From assembly GCF_000763885.1 (NCBI RefSeq), contig NZ_JRKO01000004.1, positions 1 to 64,000 on the forward strand: DNA of 64,000 nucleotides, given 5' to 3'. The stretch's first letter is position 1. Each line of letters opens with the position of its first letter. The notes under the pieces are model-generated. The model worked only from the letters and a program-made list of their open reading frames with translations. It was not told the origin of the DNA and did no database searches. This document shows positions 50,551 to 59,538 of the stretch, one piece after another. Source of the DNA: Paracoccus versutus (GTDB lineage Bacteria > Pseudomonadota > Alphaproteobacteria > Rhodobacterales > Rhodobacteraceae). Position numbers and translations under genes: made by a program.

Positions 50551-51269
50551 GACCGCTTGTTGGATCGTTGCGGGGGGACTTCGCGTCCCCCGTCCGCCGC
50601 TGCCGCGGCGGCCTCCCCCTGCGGGATATTTGGGCACGAAAGAAGCTCGCGATAAGCCAGCGCCGCGGCCAGCCGGCGGTCGGTTTCGTCCTCGGGACCA
50701 TCGGCCCAGGGGCGGAAGTGCAGGCGGAAGGCGGCGAGGCGCGCCGGATCCTCGGGATAGCCGATGCGGGCCAGGCTGTCGGCCAGCGGCAGGTCGGGGC
50801 CCGGCCCCTCGGGCCAGACTGCAAGCCCCTGCAAGGCCAGCCGGCGCCAGTCGAAACGCGGGCCGGGGTCGATCTTGCGCCCCGGCGCCATGTCGGAATG
50901 GGCGATCACGCCCTGGGGCGGGATGGACCAGCGCGCCATGATGGCGCCGAGCAGCGCCTCGAGCGCCGCCATCTGCGGCTCGGGGAAGGGCCGGTCGCCG
51001 GGATTGACCAGTTCGATGCCGATGCTGCGCGAATTCACGTCCTCGCGCCCTTGCCACGCACCGGCGCCCGCGTGCCAGGCGCGGCGGTCCTCGGGCACCA
51101 GCGCCTCGGTCGTCCCGTCCTCGTGGACCAGCCAATGCGCGCTGACCTCGGCGCCGGGATCGCAGAGCCGGGCGCGGGCCGAGGGGCCGTCCGCCATGCC
51201 GGTGTAATGGATCACGACCAGCGAAGGCTGTTGCCCGCGCCGGTCGCCGTGATTGGGCGAAGGGCTCAA
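50547..51269 (-). CDS. N-acetylmuramoyl-L-alanine amidase, AmpD-like
   Basis: A roughly 240-residue amidase_2 domain protein that cleaves the MurNAc-L-Ala bond of muropeptides. Zinc ligands are visible: His in LVVIHYTGM near the N-terminus, His in GVIAHSDMAPGRK and Asp in KIDPGPRFDW. There is no ATG before the domain. A TTG at 51269 overlaps the upstream lipoprotein stop (TTGA) and is the best start. The last 30 or so residues (SCPNIPQGEAAAAAADGG and on) are encoded by an intergenic-type repeat, so the C-terminus looks extended by that element. It may work in cell-wall recycling; no export signal is seen with this start. Confidence 0.78.
   Translation of the reverse strand: MSPSPNHGDRRGQQPSLVVIHYTGMADGPSARARLCDPGAEVSAHWLVHEDGTTEALVPEDRRAWHAGAGAWQGREDVNSRSIGIELVNPGDRPFPEPQMAALEALLGAIMARWSIPPQGVIAHSDMAPGRKIDPGPRFDWRRLALQGLAVWPEGPGPDLPLADSLARIGYPEDPARLAAFRLHFRPWADGPEDETDRRLAAALAYRELLSCPNIPQGEAAAAAADGGREVPPQRSNKRS
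50621..50645 (+). repeat. GGRTATTTG element in the 3' end of the amidase gene
   Basis: GCGGGATATTTGGGCACGAA then AGAAG, plus-oriented, the same core as the copy at 13842, with a CCGCCGC-TGC-CGCGGCGG type GC-rich palindrome just before it. It lies antisense within the amidase reading frame. Confidence 0.6.
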
Positions 51270-51835
51270 AGCCCGGATTGGCGCAGCGGGCGCGGATCCC
51301 AGCCGCAGGCGAAACCATCGCCGTCCGGGTCGAGCCCGCGCGGGTCGATCACCGGCCCGCCCGCCGCGAGGAAGGCGCTTTGCGCCACATCCGCGCTGGC
51401 ATAGCTGCGGCAGGCCCGCGCCGCCGCCGATTCGGAACTGCCGCTGCGCTGGTATTTCCGCGTGCCCGGCGCCTGGGTTTCCTGCTGCGCATAACGCACC
51501 AGCGAGGGCGTCGCGGCCTGCGTCGCCGCCGGTGCCCGCACCGGCGGCGCTGTTGCCGCGGCAGGCGCGGCTTGGGCGGCTGCCTGGGCCCGCGGCTTTG
51601 CCGCCGTGCCGGCGATCTGGGCTGCGGTGGGCGCCTGCGCCGGCAGGGCGATCGGGATCACCTTGGGCACCGGGCCCTTGCCATGCAGCGCGACCTCGCG
51701 CGCTTGCAGGTATTCCGCATAGGGCGAACCATTGTGCATGGCGCTGTAATTCGGGTTCCAGCCCGTATTCTCGCCGCAGCCGGCCAGGGCAAGAACGGGG
51801 CCAAGCAGGGCCAGGATCGCCAGGTTCCGCATCAT
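51266..51835 (-). CDS. Lipoprotein with excalibur calcium-binding domain
   Basis: A 189-residue lipoprotein: the signal peptide ends LALAG before Cys (about residue 19). A long Ala/Pro/Gln-rich linker (about 70-125) leads to a C-terminal excalibur-type domain, RACRSYASADVAQSAFL then DPRGLDPDGDGFACGWDP, where the DPDGDG loop is the calcium-binding signature and the two Cys can form the usual disulfide. Start MMRNLA at 51835; an in-frame ATG lies at 51862. The stop overlaps the amidase TTG, so the two are coupled and may both act in the envelope. Confidence 0.8.
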   Translation of the reverse strand: MMRNLAILALLGPVLALAGCGENTGWNPNYSAMHNGSPYAEYLQAREVALHGKGPVPKVIPIALPAQAPTAAQIAGTAAKPRAQAAAQAAPAAATAPPVRAPAATQAATPSLVRYAQQETQAPGTRKYQRSGSSESAAARACRSYASADVAQSAFLAAGGPVIDPRGLDPDGDGFACGWDPRPLRQSGL

Positions 51836-51855
51836 TCTCTCCGGTTTGAGGCCGC

Positions 51856-53337
51856 TCACCACCAGCGCGAGGGTTTCGCCGCAAATCCTGCCGCAGATTC
51901 GAGGCTCTGCGCAAGGTTCAAGAGCCCGCCTTCGTCCCAGGGCCGGCCAATCAGCTGCATTCCCAGCGGCAGGCCCTGCCGATCCAGCCCCACCGGCACC
52001 GAAATCCCCGGCAGCCCGGCCAGGTTCACCGTGACGGTAAAGACGTCGTTGAGATACATCTCGACCGGATCCTTGCCCGACATCTCGCCCAGGCCAAAGG
52101 CGGCGCTGGGGGTGGCCGGCGTCAGGATCGCGTCGATGCCATCGGCAAAGACCTGGTCGAAGTCGCGCTTGATCAGCGCGCGGACCTTGCGGGCGCGGTT
52201 GTAATAGGCGTCGTAGAAGCCCGCCGACAGCACATAGGTGCCGATCATCACCCGGCGCTGCACCTCGGGGCCGAAGCCCTCGGCGCGGGTCTTTTCATAC
52301 ATCTCGACCACGCCGTCGCCGGCGCCCAGCCTGGCGCGGCGGCCATAGCGCACCCCGTCATAGCGCGCGAGGTTCGACGACGCCTCGGCCGGCGCGATCA
52401 CATAGTAAGCCGGCAGCGCGTATTTCGTATGCGGCAGGGTGATGTCCACCACCTCGGCACCGGCGTCGCGCAGCATCTCGGCCGCCTTGTGCCAGAGCGC
52501 GTCGATCTCGTCCGACATGCCCTCCATGCGGTATTCGCGCGGAATGCCGATGCGACGGCCGCGGATGTCGCCGGTCAGAGCGGCCTCGTAATCCGGCACC
52601 GGGCGTTCGGCGCTGGTCGAATCCTTGGCATCGACCGAGGCCATGGCGCCCAGCATGATCGCGGCGTCGCGGACCGACTTGGTCATCGGCCCGGCCTGGT
52701 CCAGCGAGCTGGCAAAGGCGATCACCCCCCAGCGGCTGACCCGGCCATAGGTCGGCTTCAGCCCGACGGTGCCGGTAAAGGCCGCCGGCTGGCGGATCGA
52801 GCCGCCGGTATCGGTGCCGGTCGCGGCCAGGCACAGGTCCGCCGCCACCGCCGCCGCCGAACCGCCCGAGGAGCCGCCGGGCGTCAGCTGCCGGTCGTCC
52901 ACCTTCCACGGGTTGACCACCGGGCCATAGCAGGCGCTTTCGTTGGACGAGCCCATGGCGAATTCGTCCATGCTGAGCTTGCCCAGCATGACCGCACCCG
53001 CATCCCACAGGTTCTGCGTCACCGTCGATTCATATTGCGGCAGGAAGCCTTCCAGGATCCGGCTCGCGGCCTGGGACGGCACGTCGCGGGTGCAGAACAG
53101 ATCCTTGATGCCCAGCGGGATGCCGCACATGGCGGGCGCGTCGCCCGCGGCGATGCGCTTGTCGGCCGCCGCCGCCATTTCGCGGGCCTTTTCCGGGGTC
53201 TTGTGAGAATAGGCGTTCAGCGCGCCGGCGGCGTCGATGGCGCCGAGGCAGGCCTCGGTCAGCTCGGTGCTGGTGAAATCGCCCTTGCGCAGCCCGTCGC
53301 GGGCCTGGGCGATGGTCAGTTTGTTCAGGTCGCTCAT
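51856..53337 (-). CDS. gatA: Asp-tRNA(Asn)/Glu-tRNA(Gln) amidotransferase subunit A
   Basis: A 493-residue amidase-signature enzyme that releases ammonia from glutamine to amidate mischarged tRNA. The catalytic Lys is in [13 protein letters not shown] (about residue 76). The Ser-cisSer-Lys triad continues in [18 protein letters not shown] (about 150) and [14 protein letters not shown] (about 173). It overlaps the gatC stop by 4 bp (ATGA). GatB is not in the window. Confidence 0.97.
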   Translation of the reverse strand: MSDLNKLTIAQARDGLRKGDFTSTELTEACLGAIDAAGALNAYSHKTPEKAREMAAAADKRIAAGDAPAMCGIPLGIKDLFCTRDVPSQAASRILEGFLPQYESTVTQNLWDAGAVMLGKLSMDEFAMGSSNESACYGPVVNPWKVDDRQLTPGGSSGGSAAAVAADLCLAATGTDTGGSIRQPAAFTGTVGLKPTYGRVSRWGVIAFASSLDQAGPMTKSVRDAAIMLGAMASVDAKDSTSAERPVPDYEAALTGDIRGRRIGIPREYRMEGMSDEIDALWHKAAEMLRDAGAEVVDITLPHTKYALPAYYVIAPAEASSNLARYDGVRYGRRARLGAGDGVVEMYEKTRAEGFGPEVQRRVMIGTYVLSAGFYDAYYNRARKVRALIKRDFDQVFADGIDAILTPATPSAAFGLGEMSGKDPVEMYLNDVFTVTVNLAGLPGISVPVGLDRQGLPLGMQLIGRPWDEGGLLNLAQSLESAAGFAAKPSRWW

Positions 53338-53621
53338 TCCACCACCTTCGGCACGGCAAAGAAGCCCTCGCGCGCATCGGGCGCGTTCTTCAGGATCAGA
53401 TCCTGCATCTCGCCATCGGTGACGACGTCCTGGCGGCGCTTGAGGCGCATCGGCTCGACCCCGGTCATCGGCTCGACGCCCTCGACATCGACCTCGTTCA
53501 GCTGTTCCATGAAATGCAGGATGCCGTTCAGCTCCTGCGCCAGCGCGGGCAGGTCGGCGTCCTTGACCGCAATCCGCGCCAGATGCGCGACCTTGCGGGC
53601 TTCGTCCTCGGTGATCGCCAT
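53334..53621 (-). CDS. gatC: Asp/Glu-tRNA amidotransferase subunit C
   Basis: A 95-residue subunit that holds GatA and GatB together. [17 protein letters not shown] at the start, [22 protein letters not shown] in the middle and a C-terminal [19 protein letters not shown] are classic GatC. Start 53621 follows GGGAGGC... at ribosome-binding distance. First gene of gatC-gatA. Confidence 0.96.
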   Translation of the reverse strand: MAITEDEARKVAHLARIAVKDADLPALAQELNGILHFMEQLNEVDVEGVEPMTGVEPMRLKRRQDVVTDGEMQDLILKNAPDAREGFFAVPKVVE

Positions 53622-53764
53622 GGGAGGCTCCTTTCGCTTGCGCCGGGTTTTACCGGGGCGGCCGGGGCGGGGCAAGCACCCGCGCAGGCGGAACCTTGCG
53701 GCGGAACTTTACGGGCGCCGCCCGGCTTGGCAGGATGCGGCAGCGCAAGAAAAGGAGCCCTTCC

Positions 53765-54457
53765 ATGAAACTGACCTGGCTTGGCCATTCCGGCTTCCGG
53801 CTGGAGATCGAACAGGCGGTGATCCTGATCGACCCCTGGCTTTCGGGCAATCCGATGTTCCCCGAGGACAGCCGCGACGAGGCCATCGCCGGCGCCACCC
53901 ATATCCTGGTGACGCATGGCCACGGCGACCATACCGGCGACACCGTCTCGATCGCCAAGGAACTGGGGATTCCCGCCGTCGGCATCTACGACATGGTCTC
54001 GACCTGGATGAAGCACGAGGGCATCGAGGGCATCGGCTTCAACAAGGGCGGCACGGTCGATCTGGGCGGGGCCAGGGTGACGATGGTGAATGCCAGCCAT
54101 TCCTCGTCCTTCGAGGGCGCCGAGGGGCCTGTCTATGCCGGCCACGAGTCGGGCTTCATGATCGCGGGCGAAGGCCATGTGATCTATGTCTCGGGCGATA
54201 CCGACATCATGGCCGACATGGCGTGGATGGGCGAATATCACCGGCCCGACATCGGCATCCTCTGCGCCGGCGGGCATTTCACCATGGACATGGACCGGGC
54301 GGCCTGGGCGGCGCGGAAGTATTTCGACTTCAAGACCGTGATCCCCTGCCATTACAAGACCTTCCCGCTGCTGGCGCAGGATGCCGAGGTGCTGAAGGCC
54401 GGCCTGCCGGGCGTGCAGGTGATCGAGCCCGAGGTGATGCTGCCGATCTCGCTTTAG
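53765..54457 (+). CDS. UPF0173 metal-dependent hydrolase
   Basis: A 230-residue metallo-beta-lactamase-fold protein. Metal ligands are visible as THGHGDHTGD (about residue 50, the HxHxDH motif), the His in ASHSSSFEG (about 111), the Asp in SGDTDIM (about 146) and the His in CHYKTFPLL (about 196). This is the UPF0173/YtkL pattern, a putative zinc hydrolase of unknown substrate. Start 53765 follows an AAAAGGAG site. Convergent with the DUF1989 gene, sharing 4 bp at the stops. Confidence 0.9.
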   Translation: MKLTWLGHSGFRLEIEQAVILIDPWLSGNPMFPEDSRDEAIAGATHILVTHGHGDHTGDTVSIAKELGIPAVGIYDMVSTWMKHEGIEGIGFNKGGTVDLGGARVTMVNASHSSSFEGAEGPVYAGHESGFMIAGEGHVIYVSGDTDIMADMAWMGEYHRPDIGILCAGGHFTMDMDRAAWAARKYFDFKTVIPCHYKTFPLLAQDAEVLKAGLPGVQVIEPEVMLPISL

Positions 54458-55287
54458 GGCCAGCGATAGGCGCTCGGCCCCGGCTCTGCCCGTCCCGCGG
54501 GCCGGGCCGGCGCGAAGATCTCGACCAGCAGCGGATGGCAGGCGGCGGCGTCGCTGGAATGCGCGCTGCCGCAATCGCCGCCCGGACAGGCCGAAAGCCC
54601 GCCGATCAGGTCGATCTCGGCAAAGAACTCGATATGGTCGCCGGGGCGCACCGGGCTTGCCTTCATGAAATATTCCCCGGTGTCGCGGGTGAAGCCCGTG
54701 CACATGAAGACGTTCAGCACGTCATGCACCAGGGGCTCGGCCGCCTCGCGCGACAGGCCCATCTCGGCCATCAGCGCGTTGACCAGGTTGGAATGGCAGC
54801 AATGGTGATAGTCCTGCCCGCTCAGCAGGCGATGGGTATAGGGGTCGCAGCGCGTGCCGATCACGTCGTGGACCGAGCCGCCGTATTCGTCGATGCCATA
54901 CCATTCCAGCGTATCCTCGGTCACGGTGGCCATCGGGCGCAGATGCGGAAAGCTGGACCACATGCGATGGCCGCGCGTCAGATGGGTGCCGTGCAGCGCG
55001 CGGGTCTTGCCGGAATAGAACCGTTCGCGCGGATCGGCGGCGGACCACAGGTTCAGGTCGCCGACCTGCGGCCCCTCGACGCTGGTGATGCGAAAGAAAT
55101 GCCCGGCCGGCACGTGAAAGCAACGCGCCTCGCGCGGGGGCACCAGGCATTCCCCGGATTTGCGCGCCGTCAGGCGAACGGCCTGCAAGCCGGGCAGGTC
55201 CGGATCGGGAAGGGTATGGTTCGGATAGCAGATGACCGGGCGAATGGCCCGGCGCTCGGCGGCATCTTCGGGAATGGTTCGGATCAT
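54454..55287 (-). CDS. DUF1989 (urea carboxylase-associated family) protein
   Basis: A 277-residue protein with the DUF1989 pattern: SGECLVPPREARCFHVPAGHFFRI, GDLNLWSAADPRERFYSG, THLTRGHRMWSSFP and CHSNLVNAL, ending FAEIDLIGGLSACPGGDCGSAH. The conserved Cys and His suggest a metal site. Family members sit beside urea/allophanate or aminomethyltransferase genes, but no such neighbour is present here. The role is unknown. Confidence 0.85.
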   Translation of the reverse strand: MIRTIPEDAAERRAIRPVICYPNHTLPDPDLPGLQAVRLTARKSGECLVPPREARCFHVPAGHFFRITSVEGPQVGDLNLWSAADPRERFYSGKTRALHGTHLTRGHRMWSSFPHLRPMATVTEDTLEWYGIDEYGGSVHDVIGTRCDPYTHRLLSGQDYHHCCHSNLVNALMAEMGLSREAAEPLVHDVLNVFMCTGFTRDTGEYFMKASPVRPGDHIEFFAEIDLIGGLSACPGGDCGSAHSSDAAACHPLLVEIFAPARPAGRAEPGPSAYRWP

Positions 55288-55367
55288 GGCGCGATGCTAT
55301 GCGCGCGTCCTCGGCATCGCAAGGCTTGCGCACACCTTGCACAGCGCGCCTGCCGGCCCTGCCGCAT

Positions 55368-55420
55368 GGGTATTTGGGAAACGGAAAAACGGCCAGCCTT
55401 TCACCGCTTCCCAAATACCC
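55368..55420. repeat. Inverted pair of GGRTATTTG elements
   Basis: GGGTATTTGGGAA (55368-55380) and its exact inverse TTCCCAAATACCC (55408-55420) flank 27 bp. Each arm carries the usual A/G-rich 3' side. The 13-bp arms are perfect, so a transcript through the pair could fold. Confidence 0.65.
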
Positions 55421-55452
55421 GAAAAACAAGAGCGCGGCCGGGAAGCCGCGCT
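55421..55452 (-). terminator. Terminator after the 53-residue gene
   Basis: On the minus strand AGCGCGGC (55452-55445) / GCCGCGCT (55438-55431), 8 bp perfect, loop TTCCCG, then CTTGTTTTTC. It lies 36 bp after the stop at 55488. Confidence 0.75.
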
Positions 55453-55487
55453 GGAAGGCCCGCGCGTGCGGACAAGGTGGCCGCGCT

Positions 55488-55649
55488 TCAGGCGGCCTGG
55501 CGAATGTCGGCTTCCATCGGCATCGGATCGAAGCTGAAATAGCCGTACATCTGCTCCAGCACGGCCAGGGCCGCGCGATCCGCCGACTTGGCCGGCTTCA
55601 GCACGGCCAGGTTGGCGCTGGTTTTTTGGGTCTCGGCAAGGGTTTTCAT
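55488..55649 (-). CDS. Small 53-residue protein of unknown function
   Basis: ATG at 55649 with GGAGA just upstream, 53 codons, stop at 55488. The product starts MKTLAETQKTSANLAVLKPA and contains EQMYGYFSFDPMPMEADIR. No family is recognised. It has an amphipathic Ala/Leu/Lys stretch and an aromatic YGYF patch, no signal peptide and no membrane segment. Support for a real gene: a ribosome-binding site, normal GC-rich third positions, a clear terminator after it and the sdhB terminator just before it, so it has its own transcript. Confidence 0.6.
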   Translation of the reverse strand: MKTLAETQKTSANLAVLKPAKSADRAALAVLEQMYGYFSFDPMPMEADIRQAA

Positions 55650-55687
55650 CCGAAGGTCTCCGGGTCGAAGTGATGCTCTTCCCCACC

Positions 55688-55735
55688 GAAAAAGATAATG
55701 CCGCGCCGCAGAAAAATCTACCTCTGCGACGCGGC
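55688..55735 (-). terminator. Terminator of the sdh operon
   Basis: On the minus strand GCCGCGTCGCAGA (55735-55723) / TCTGCGGCGCGGC (55712-55700), 13 bp with one T-G pair, then ATTATCTTTTTC. It begins 46 bp after the sdhB stop. Confidence 0.82.
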
Positions 55736-55780
55736 GTCAAACGGTATATCACGGCATACCGGCCATGACGGCCGTGCAAA

Positions 55781-56560
55781 TCAAACGATACGGTCCACCA
55801 TCATGTGCTTGATCGAGGCGATGGCCTTGGCCGGGTTCAGCCCCTTGGGACAGGTATTGGTGCAGTTCATGATCGTATGGCAGCGATACAGCTTGAACGG
55901 GTCTTCCAGCGCATCCAGGCGTTCGCCCGTGGCCTCGTCGCGCGAATCGATGATCCAGCGATAGGCGTGCAGCAGGGCCGCCGGGCCCAGGTAGCGGTCG
56001 CCGTTCCACCAATAGCTCGGGCAGGCGGTCGAGCAGCTGGCGCACATCACGCATTCGTAAAGCCCGTCCAGCTTCTTGCGATCCTCGATCGACTGGCGCC
56101 ATTCCTTGTCGGGGGTCGGCGTCTCGGTGATGAGATAGGGGTTCACCGAGGCGTGCTGGGCATAGAAATGCGTCAGGTCGGGGATCAGATCCTTGACCAC
56201 CGGCATGTGCGGCAGCGGATAGATGTTCACGTCGCCCTTGATCTCGTCCATGCCGTAGATGCAGGCAAGATGGTTGCCGCCGTCGATGTTCATCGCGCAG
56301 GAGCCGCAGATCCCCTCGCGGCAGGAGCGGCGGAAGGTCAGCGTCGGGTCGATCTCGTTCTTGATCTTGATCAGCGCGTCCAGCACCATCGGCCCGCATT
56401 TGTCCATGTCGACGAAATAGGTGTCGATGCGCGGGTTCTCGCCGGTATCGGGATCCCAGCGGTAGATGTTGAAGCGGCGGACGTTCGTCGCGCCTTCGGG
56501 TTTCGGCCAGGTCTTGCCGACCCGCATGCGGCTGTTCTTGGGAAGGGTAAGTTGGACCAT
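55781..56560 (-). CDS. sdhB: Succinate dehydrogenase iron-sulfur subunit
   Basis: A 259-residue electron-transfer subunit of complex II. The [2Fe-2S] ligands are in [22 protein letters not shown] (broken as [10 protein letters not shown] and later Cys, about residues 78-98). The [4Fe-4S] and [3Fe-4S] ligands are in [16 protein letters not shown] and [12 protein letters not shown]. Last gene of the operon, 70 bp after the second lipoprotein gene. A strong terminator follows. Confidence 0.97.
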   Translation of the reverse strand: MVQLTLPKNSRMRVGKTWPKPEGATNVRRFNIYRWDPDTGENPRIDTYFVDMDKCGPMVLDALIKIKNEIDPTLTFRRSCREGICGSCAMNIDGGNHLACIYGMDEIKGDVNIYPLPHMPVVKDLIPDLTHFYAQHASVNPYLITETPTPDKEWRQSIEDRKKLDGLYECVMCASCSTACPSYWWNGDRYLGPAALLHAYRWIIDSRDEATGERLDALEDPFKLYRCHTIMNCTNTCPKGLNPAKAIASIKHMMVDRIV

Positions 56561-56630
56561 TGGGTAACTCCTGGTGGTCAGACCGTCGTCTTGCGACTAG
56601 GCCGTCATGCGGTGGCTTGGGCAGAGGGCG

Positions 56631-56957
56631 TCAATGCACCCTCCAGCCCGGCTGTTCGTAAAGCGGCCGCGTGGGCTTCTGCCCCGAGCGGCGCTGGACG
56701 CATTGGTCGAAGACCTGGGACGGATCGCGCCCCAGGATCTGGTCCGAGGACAGGTCGACGCTGACGAAGCCGCCGCGATAGCCGTGCGAGCCGACGCCGA
56801 TGCCGACCTGGGTGCGCGGCGCGCGGGCGTCGAGCGCCTGGACCATGCAGACGCGCTCGGCCTCTGCGACCGGGATCTGCACCGGCGCGGGCGCGCAGGC
56901 CGCCAGCCCCAGAAGCGCCGGGGCAAGGCGCAGGCCAAGCGCGCCGCGCCCGGCCAT
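56631..56957 (-). CDS. Small lipoprotein between sdhA and sdhB (second)
   Basis: A 108-residue protein. After a signal peptide with lipobox LLGLAAC (Cys about residue 20), the mature part contains VAEAERVCMVQALDARAPRTQ, GSHGYRGGFVSVDLSSDQILGRDPSQVFDQCV and a C-terminal EQPGWRVH. No domain is recognised. Its ATG overlaps the preceding lipoprotein stop (TGATG). It lies within the sdh operon, so it is made together with complex II; the sdh link is by position only. Confidence 0.75.
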   Translation of the reverse strand: MAGRGALGLRLAPALLGLAACAPAPVQIPVAEAERVCMVQALDARAPRTQVGIGVGSHGYRGGFVSVDLSSDQILGRDPSQVFDQCVQRRSGQKPTRPLYEQPGWRVH

Positions 56958-57322
56958 CAGGCGGCCTGCTTGGCCGCCGCCGCGGCGCTGGCGATGCATT
57001 GCGTGGTGGACGGACGGCCGACGATGGCGGCCACCGCATCTCCCGCCCCGGCCGCGCCGGCAGCGGCGATGCTGGACAGTTCCGCCGTGGTGGCGTTCTG
57101 CATCACGCAATCGGTATAGGGCGCGACATTGGCGCCGGGCAGGCGCCGGGCCATCTCGCGGTTGACGATGACGCGGGCCGAGGACCGCATCGCCGCATCC
57201 GGCGCGGGGGCCGCGACCGGCGGCAGCGGCGCCGGCGCCATGCCGGGGTTCTGGACCACGCAGCCCGAAAGGGTCAGCGCGGCGGCGGTCAGGGCCATGG
57301 GCAGGATCAGGGGAAGACGCAT
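56957..57322 (-). CDS. Small lipoprotein between sdhA and sdhB (first)
   Basis: A 121-residue protein. The signal peptide ends with lipobox LTLSGC (Cys about residue 21). A Pro/Ala linker is followed by SSARVIVNREMARRLPGANVAPYTDCVMQNATTAELSSIA, split by Gly/Ala-rich sequence and a closing TTQCIASAAAAAKQAA. Two Cys may form a disulfide in the periplasm. No family is recognised. The ATG at 57322 overlaps the sdhA stop by one base (TGATG). Confidence 0.75.
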   Translation of the reverse strand: MRLPLILPMALTAAALTLSGCVVQNPGMAPAPLPPVAAPAPDAAMRSSARVIVNREMARRLPGANVAPYTDCVMQNATTAELSSIAAAGAAGAGDAVAAIVGRPSTTQCIASAAAAAKQAA

Positions 57323-59124
57323 CAATAAACCCTCGCTTTGGGTGCGATCTTTTTCAGGTCGATCCCGCCCTCGTCCTGGGTAGTCAGGGGTTCAAGATGA
57401 ACGGGCCGATAGGCCAGTTTAACATCGTTGCCTTCGACCCAGGCAAGCGAGTGCTTGCGCCAGTTGGCATCATCCCGCTCGGGGTAGTCTTCATGGGCAT
57501 GGGCGCCGCGGCTTTCCTTGCGCGCCTCGGCGCCGACGATGGTCGCCAGCGCGTTGGGCATCAGGTTGGTCAGCTCCAGCGTCTCCATCAGGTCGCTGTT
57601 CCAGATCAGGCTGCGGTCGGTGACCTTCAGGTCGTCCATCTTGGCCGCGATCGCCTGCATCTTCTCGACGCCCTCGGCCAGGGTCTTGTCGGTGCGGAAC
57701 ACCGCGGCATCGGCCTGCATGGTGCGCTGCATCTCAAGCCGCAGCTCGGCGGTCGGCACCGAGCCGTTGGCGTTGCGGATGCGGTCGAAGCGGTCCAGCG
57801 CCTTGTCCACCTGTTCCTTGTTGGTGATGGGGATCGCCGCCTTGCGGTCGATCACCTGCCCGGCGCGGATGGCGGCGGCGCGGCCAAAGACCACCAGGTC
57901 GATCAGCGAGTTCGATCCCAGCCGGTTCGCGCCATGGACCGAGGCACAGCCGGCCTCGCCCACCGCCATCAGGCCGGGGAAGACCCGGTCCGGGCTTTCG
58001 GCGGTCGGGTCCAGCACCTCGCCCCAGTAGTTGGTGGGGATGCCGCCCATGTTGTAATGCACCGTCGGCAGGATCGGGATCGGCTCGCGCGTCACGTCCA
58101 CGCCGGCGAAGATCTTGGCGGATTCCGAGATGCCCGGCAGCCGCTCGGCCAGGCTTTCCGGCGGCAGGTGCATCAGGTTCAGGAACATGTGATCCTTGTG
58201 CGGGCCGACGCCGCGGCCCTCGCGGATCTCGATGGTGATGCAGCGCGAGACCACGTCGCGGCTGGCCAGATCCTTGTAGGTCGGCGCGTAACGCTCCATG
58301 AAGCGCTCGCCCTCGCTGTTGGTCAGGTAGCCGCCCTCGCCGCGCGCGCCCTCGGTGATCAGGCAGCCCGAGCCGTAGATGCCGGTCGGGTGGAACTGCA
58401 CGAATTCCATGTCCTGAAGCGGCAGGCCGGCACGGGCCACCATGCCGCCGCCGTCGCCGGTGCAGGTATGGGCCGAGGTGGCGCTGAAATAGGCACGGCC
58501 ATAGCCGCCGGTCGCCAGCACCACCATCTTGGCGTTGAAGACGTGGATCGAGCCGTCATCCAGCTTCCAGCACACCACGCCGGTGCAGGCGCCGTCGGTG
58601 ATGATCAGGTCCAGCGCGAAATATTCGATGAAGAACTCGGCCTTTTCCTTCAGCGACCGGCCATAGAGCGTGTGCAGGATGGCATGGCCGGTGCGGTCGG
58701 CGGCGGCGCAGGTGCGCTGCACCGGCGGGCCTTCGCCGAATTCGGTGGTGTGGCCGCCGAAGGGGCGCTGGTAGATCTTGCCCTCCTCGGTCCGGCTGAA
58801 GGGCACGCCGTAGTGCTCCAGCTCGTAGACCGCCTTGGGGGCCTCGCGCGCCAGGTATTCCATGGCGTCGGTGTCGCCCAGCCAGTCCGAGCCCTTGACG
58901 GTGTCATACATGTGCCACTGCCAGTTGTCCGGACCCATGTTCGACAGGCTGGCGGCGATGCCGCCCTGCGCCGCGACCGTGTGCGAGCGGGTCGGGAAGA
59001 CCTTGGTCACGCAGGCGGTGCGCAGGCCCTGTTCGGCCATGCCCAGCGTCGCGCGCAGGCCCGCGCCACCGGCACCGACGACCACGACATCATATTCGTG
59101 CGTTTCGTATTTGTAAGCAGCCAT
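57322..59124 (-). CDS. sdhA: Succinate dehydrogenase flavoprotein subunit
   Basis: A 600-residue subunit that oxidises succinate to fumarate with covalent [23 protein letters not shown] is the FAD fold; the flavin-linked His is in [12 protein letters not shown] (about residue 47). The active-site region [21 protein letters not shown] (about 247, with catalytic Arg) and [19 protein letters not shown] (about 397) follow. It lies 9 bp after sdhD. Confidence 0.98.
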   Translation of the reverse strand: MAAYKYETHEYDVVVVGAGGAGLRATLGMAEQGLRTACVTKVFPTRSHTVAAQGGIAASLSNMGPDNWQWHMYDTVKGSDWLGDTDAMEYLAREAPKAVYELEHYGVPFSRTEEGKIYQRPFGGHTTEFGEGPPVQRTCAAADRTGHAILHTLYGRSLKEKAEFFIEYFALDLIITDGACTGVVCWKLDDGSIHVFNAKMVVLATGGYGRAYFSATSAHTCTGDGGGMVARAGLPLQDMEFVQFHPTGIYGSGCLITEGARGEGGYLTNSEGERFMERYAPTYKDLASRDVVSRCITIEIREGRGVGPHKDHMFLNLMHLPPESLAERLPGISESAKIFAGVDVTREPIPILPTVHYNMGGIPTNYWGEVLDPTAESPDRVFPGLMAVGEAGCASVHGANRLGSNSLIDLVVFGRAAAIRAGQVIDRKAAIPITNKEQVDKALDRFDRIRNANGSVPTAELRLEMQRTMQADAAVFRTDKTLAEGVEKMQAIAAKMDDLKVTDRSLIWNSDLMETLELTNLMPNALATIVGAEARKESRGAHAHEDYPERDDANWRKHSLAWVEGNDVKLAYRPVHLEPLTTQDEGGIDLKKIAPKARVY

Positions 59125-59133
59125 GGCGGAACC

Positions 59134-59523
59134 TCAGAGGACGACGATCGCGCCAAGGCCCATCCGGGCCAGCGCATAGACGGCGGCGGCGATGACCGCC
59201 CAGCCGAAGATCACGGAAAAGATGATGGCGGCCTTGCGCACGCCACCCTGGAAATAGTCGTCGATCATGATCCGCGTGCCCTTGATGAAGTGGACCATGC
59301 CCACGATCACGAACAGAGCGGTGATGAGCGCCGGGAAGGGCCGGCCGAAATAGGCCAGCAGCTGTTCCTGCGACAGGCCGATGGCGCGGGCGACCACGAT
59401 CATGAACAGCGGCGTCAGCACGGTCAGCGCGACGGCCGAGACGGTCATGGCCCAGTGGTGCTGGGTGCCCTCGTGCGCCGAGCCCAGGCCTTCGGCAGCT
59501 TTGCGGGGGGTGATGTAACGCAT
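59134..59523 (-). CDS. sdhD: Succinate dehydrogenase membrane anchor subunit D
   Basis: A 129-residue membrane anchor with three helices (about residues 26-46, 62-82 and 98-120). HHWAMTVSAVALTVLTP, the HFIKGTRIMIDDYF block after helix 2 and the haem or quinone His and Asp-Tyr positions fit SdhD of alphaproteobacteria. It anchors SdhAB and forms the quinone site with SdhC. Confidence 0.93.
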   Translation of the reverse strand: MRYITPRKAAEGLGSAHEGTQHHWAMTVSAVALTVLTPLFMIVVARAIGLSQEQLLAYFGRPFPALITALFVIVGMVHFIKGTRIMIDDYFQGGVRKAAIIFSVIFGWAVIAAAVYALARMGLGAIVVL

Positions 59524-59538
59524 GATCCTGCCCTTTCC

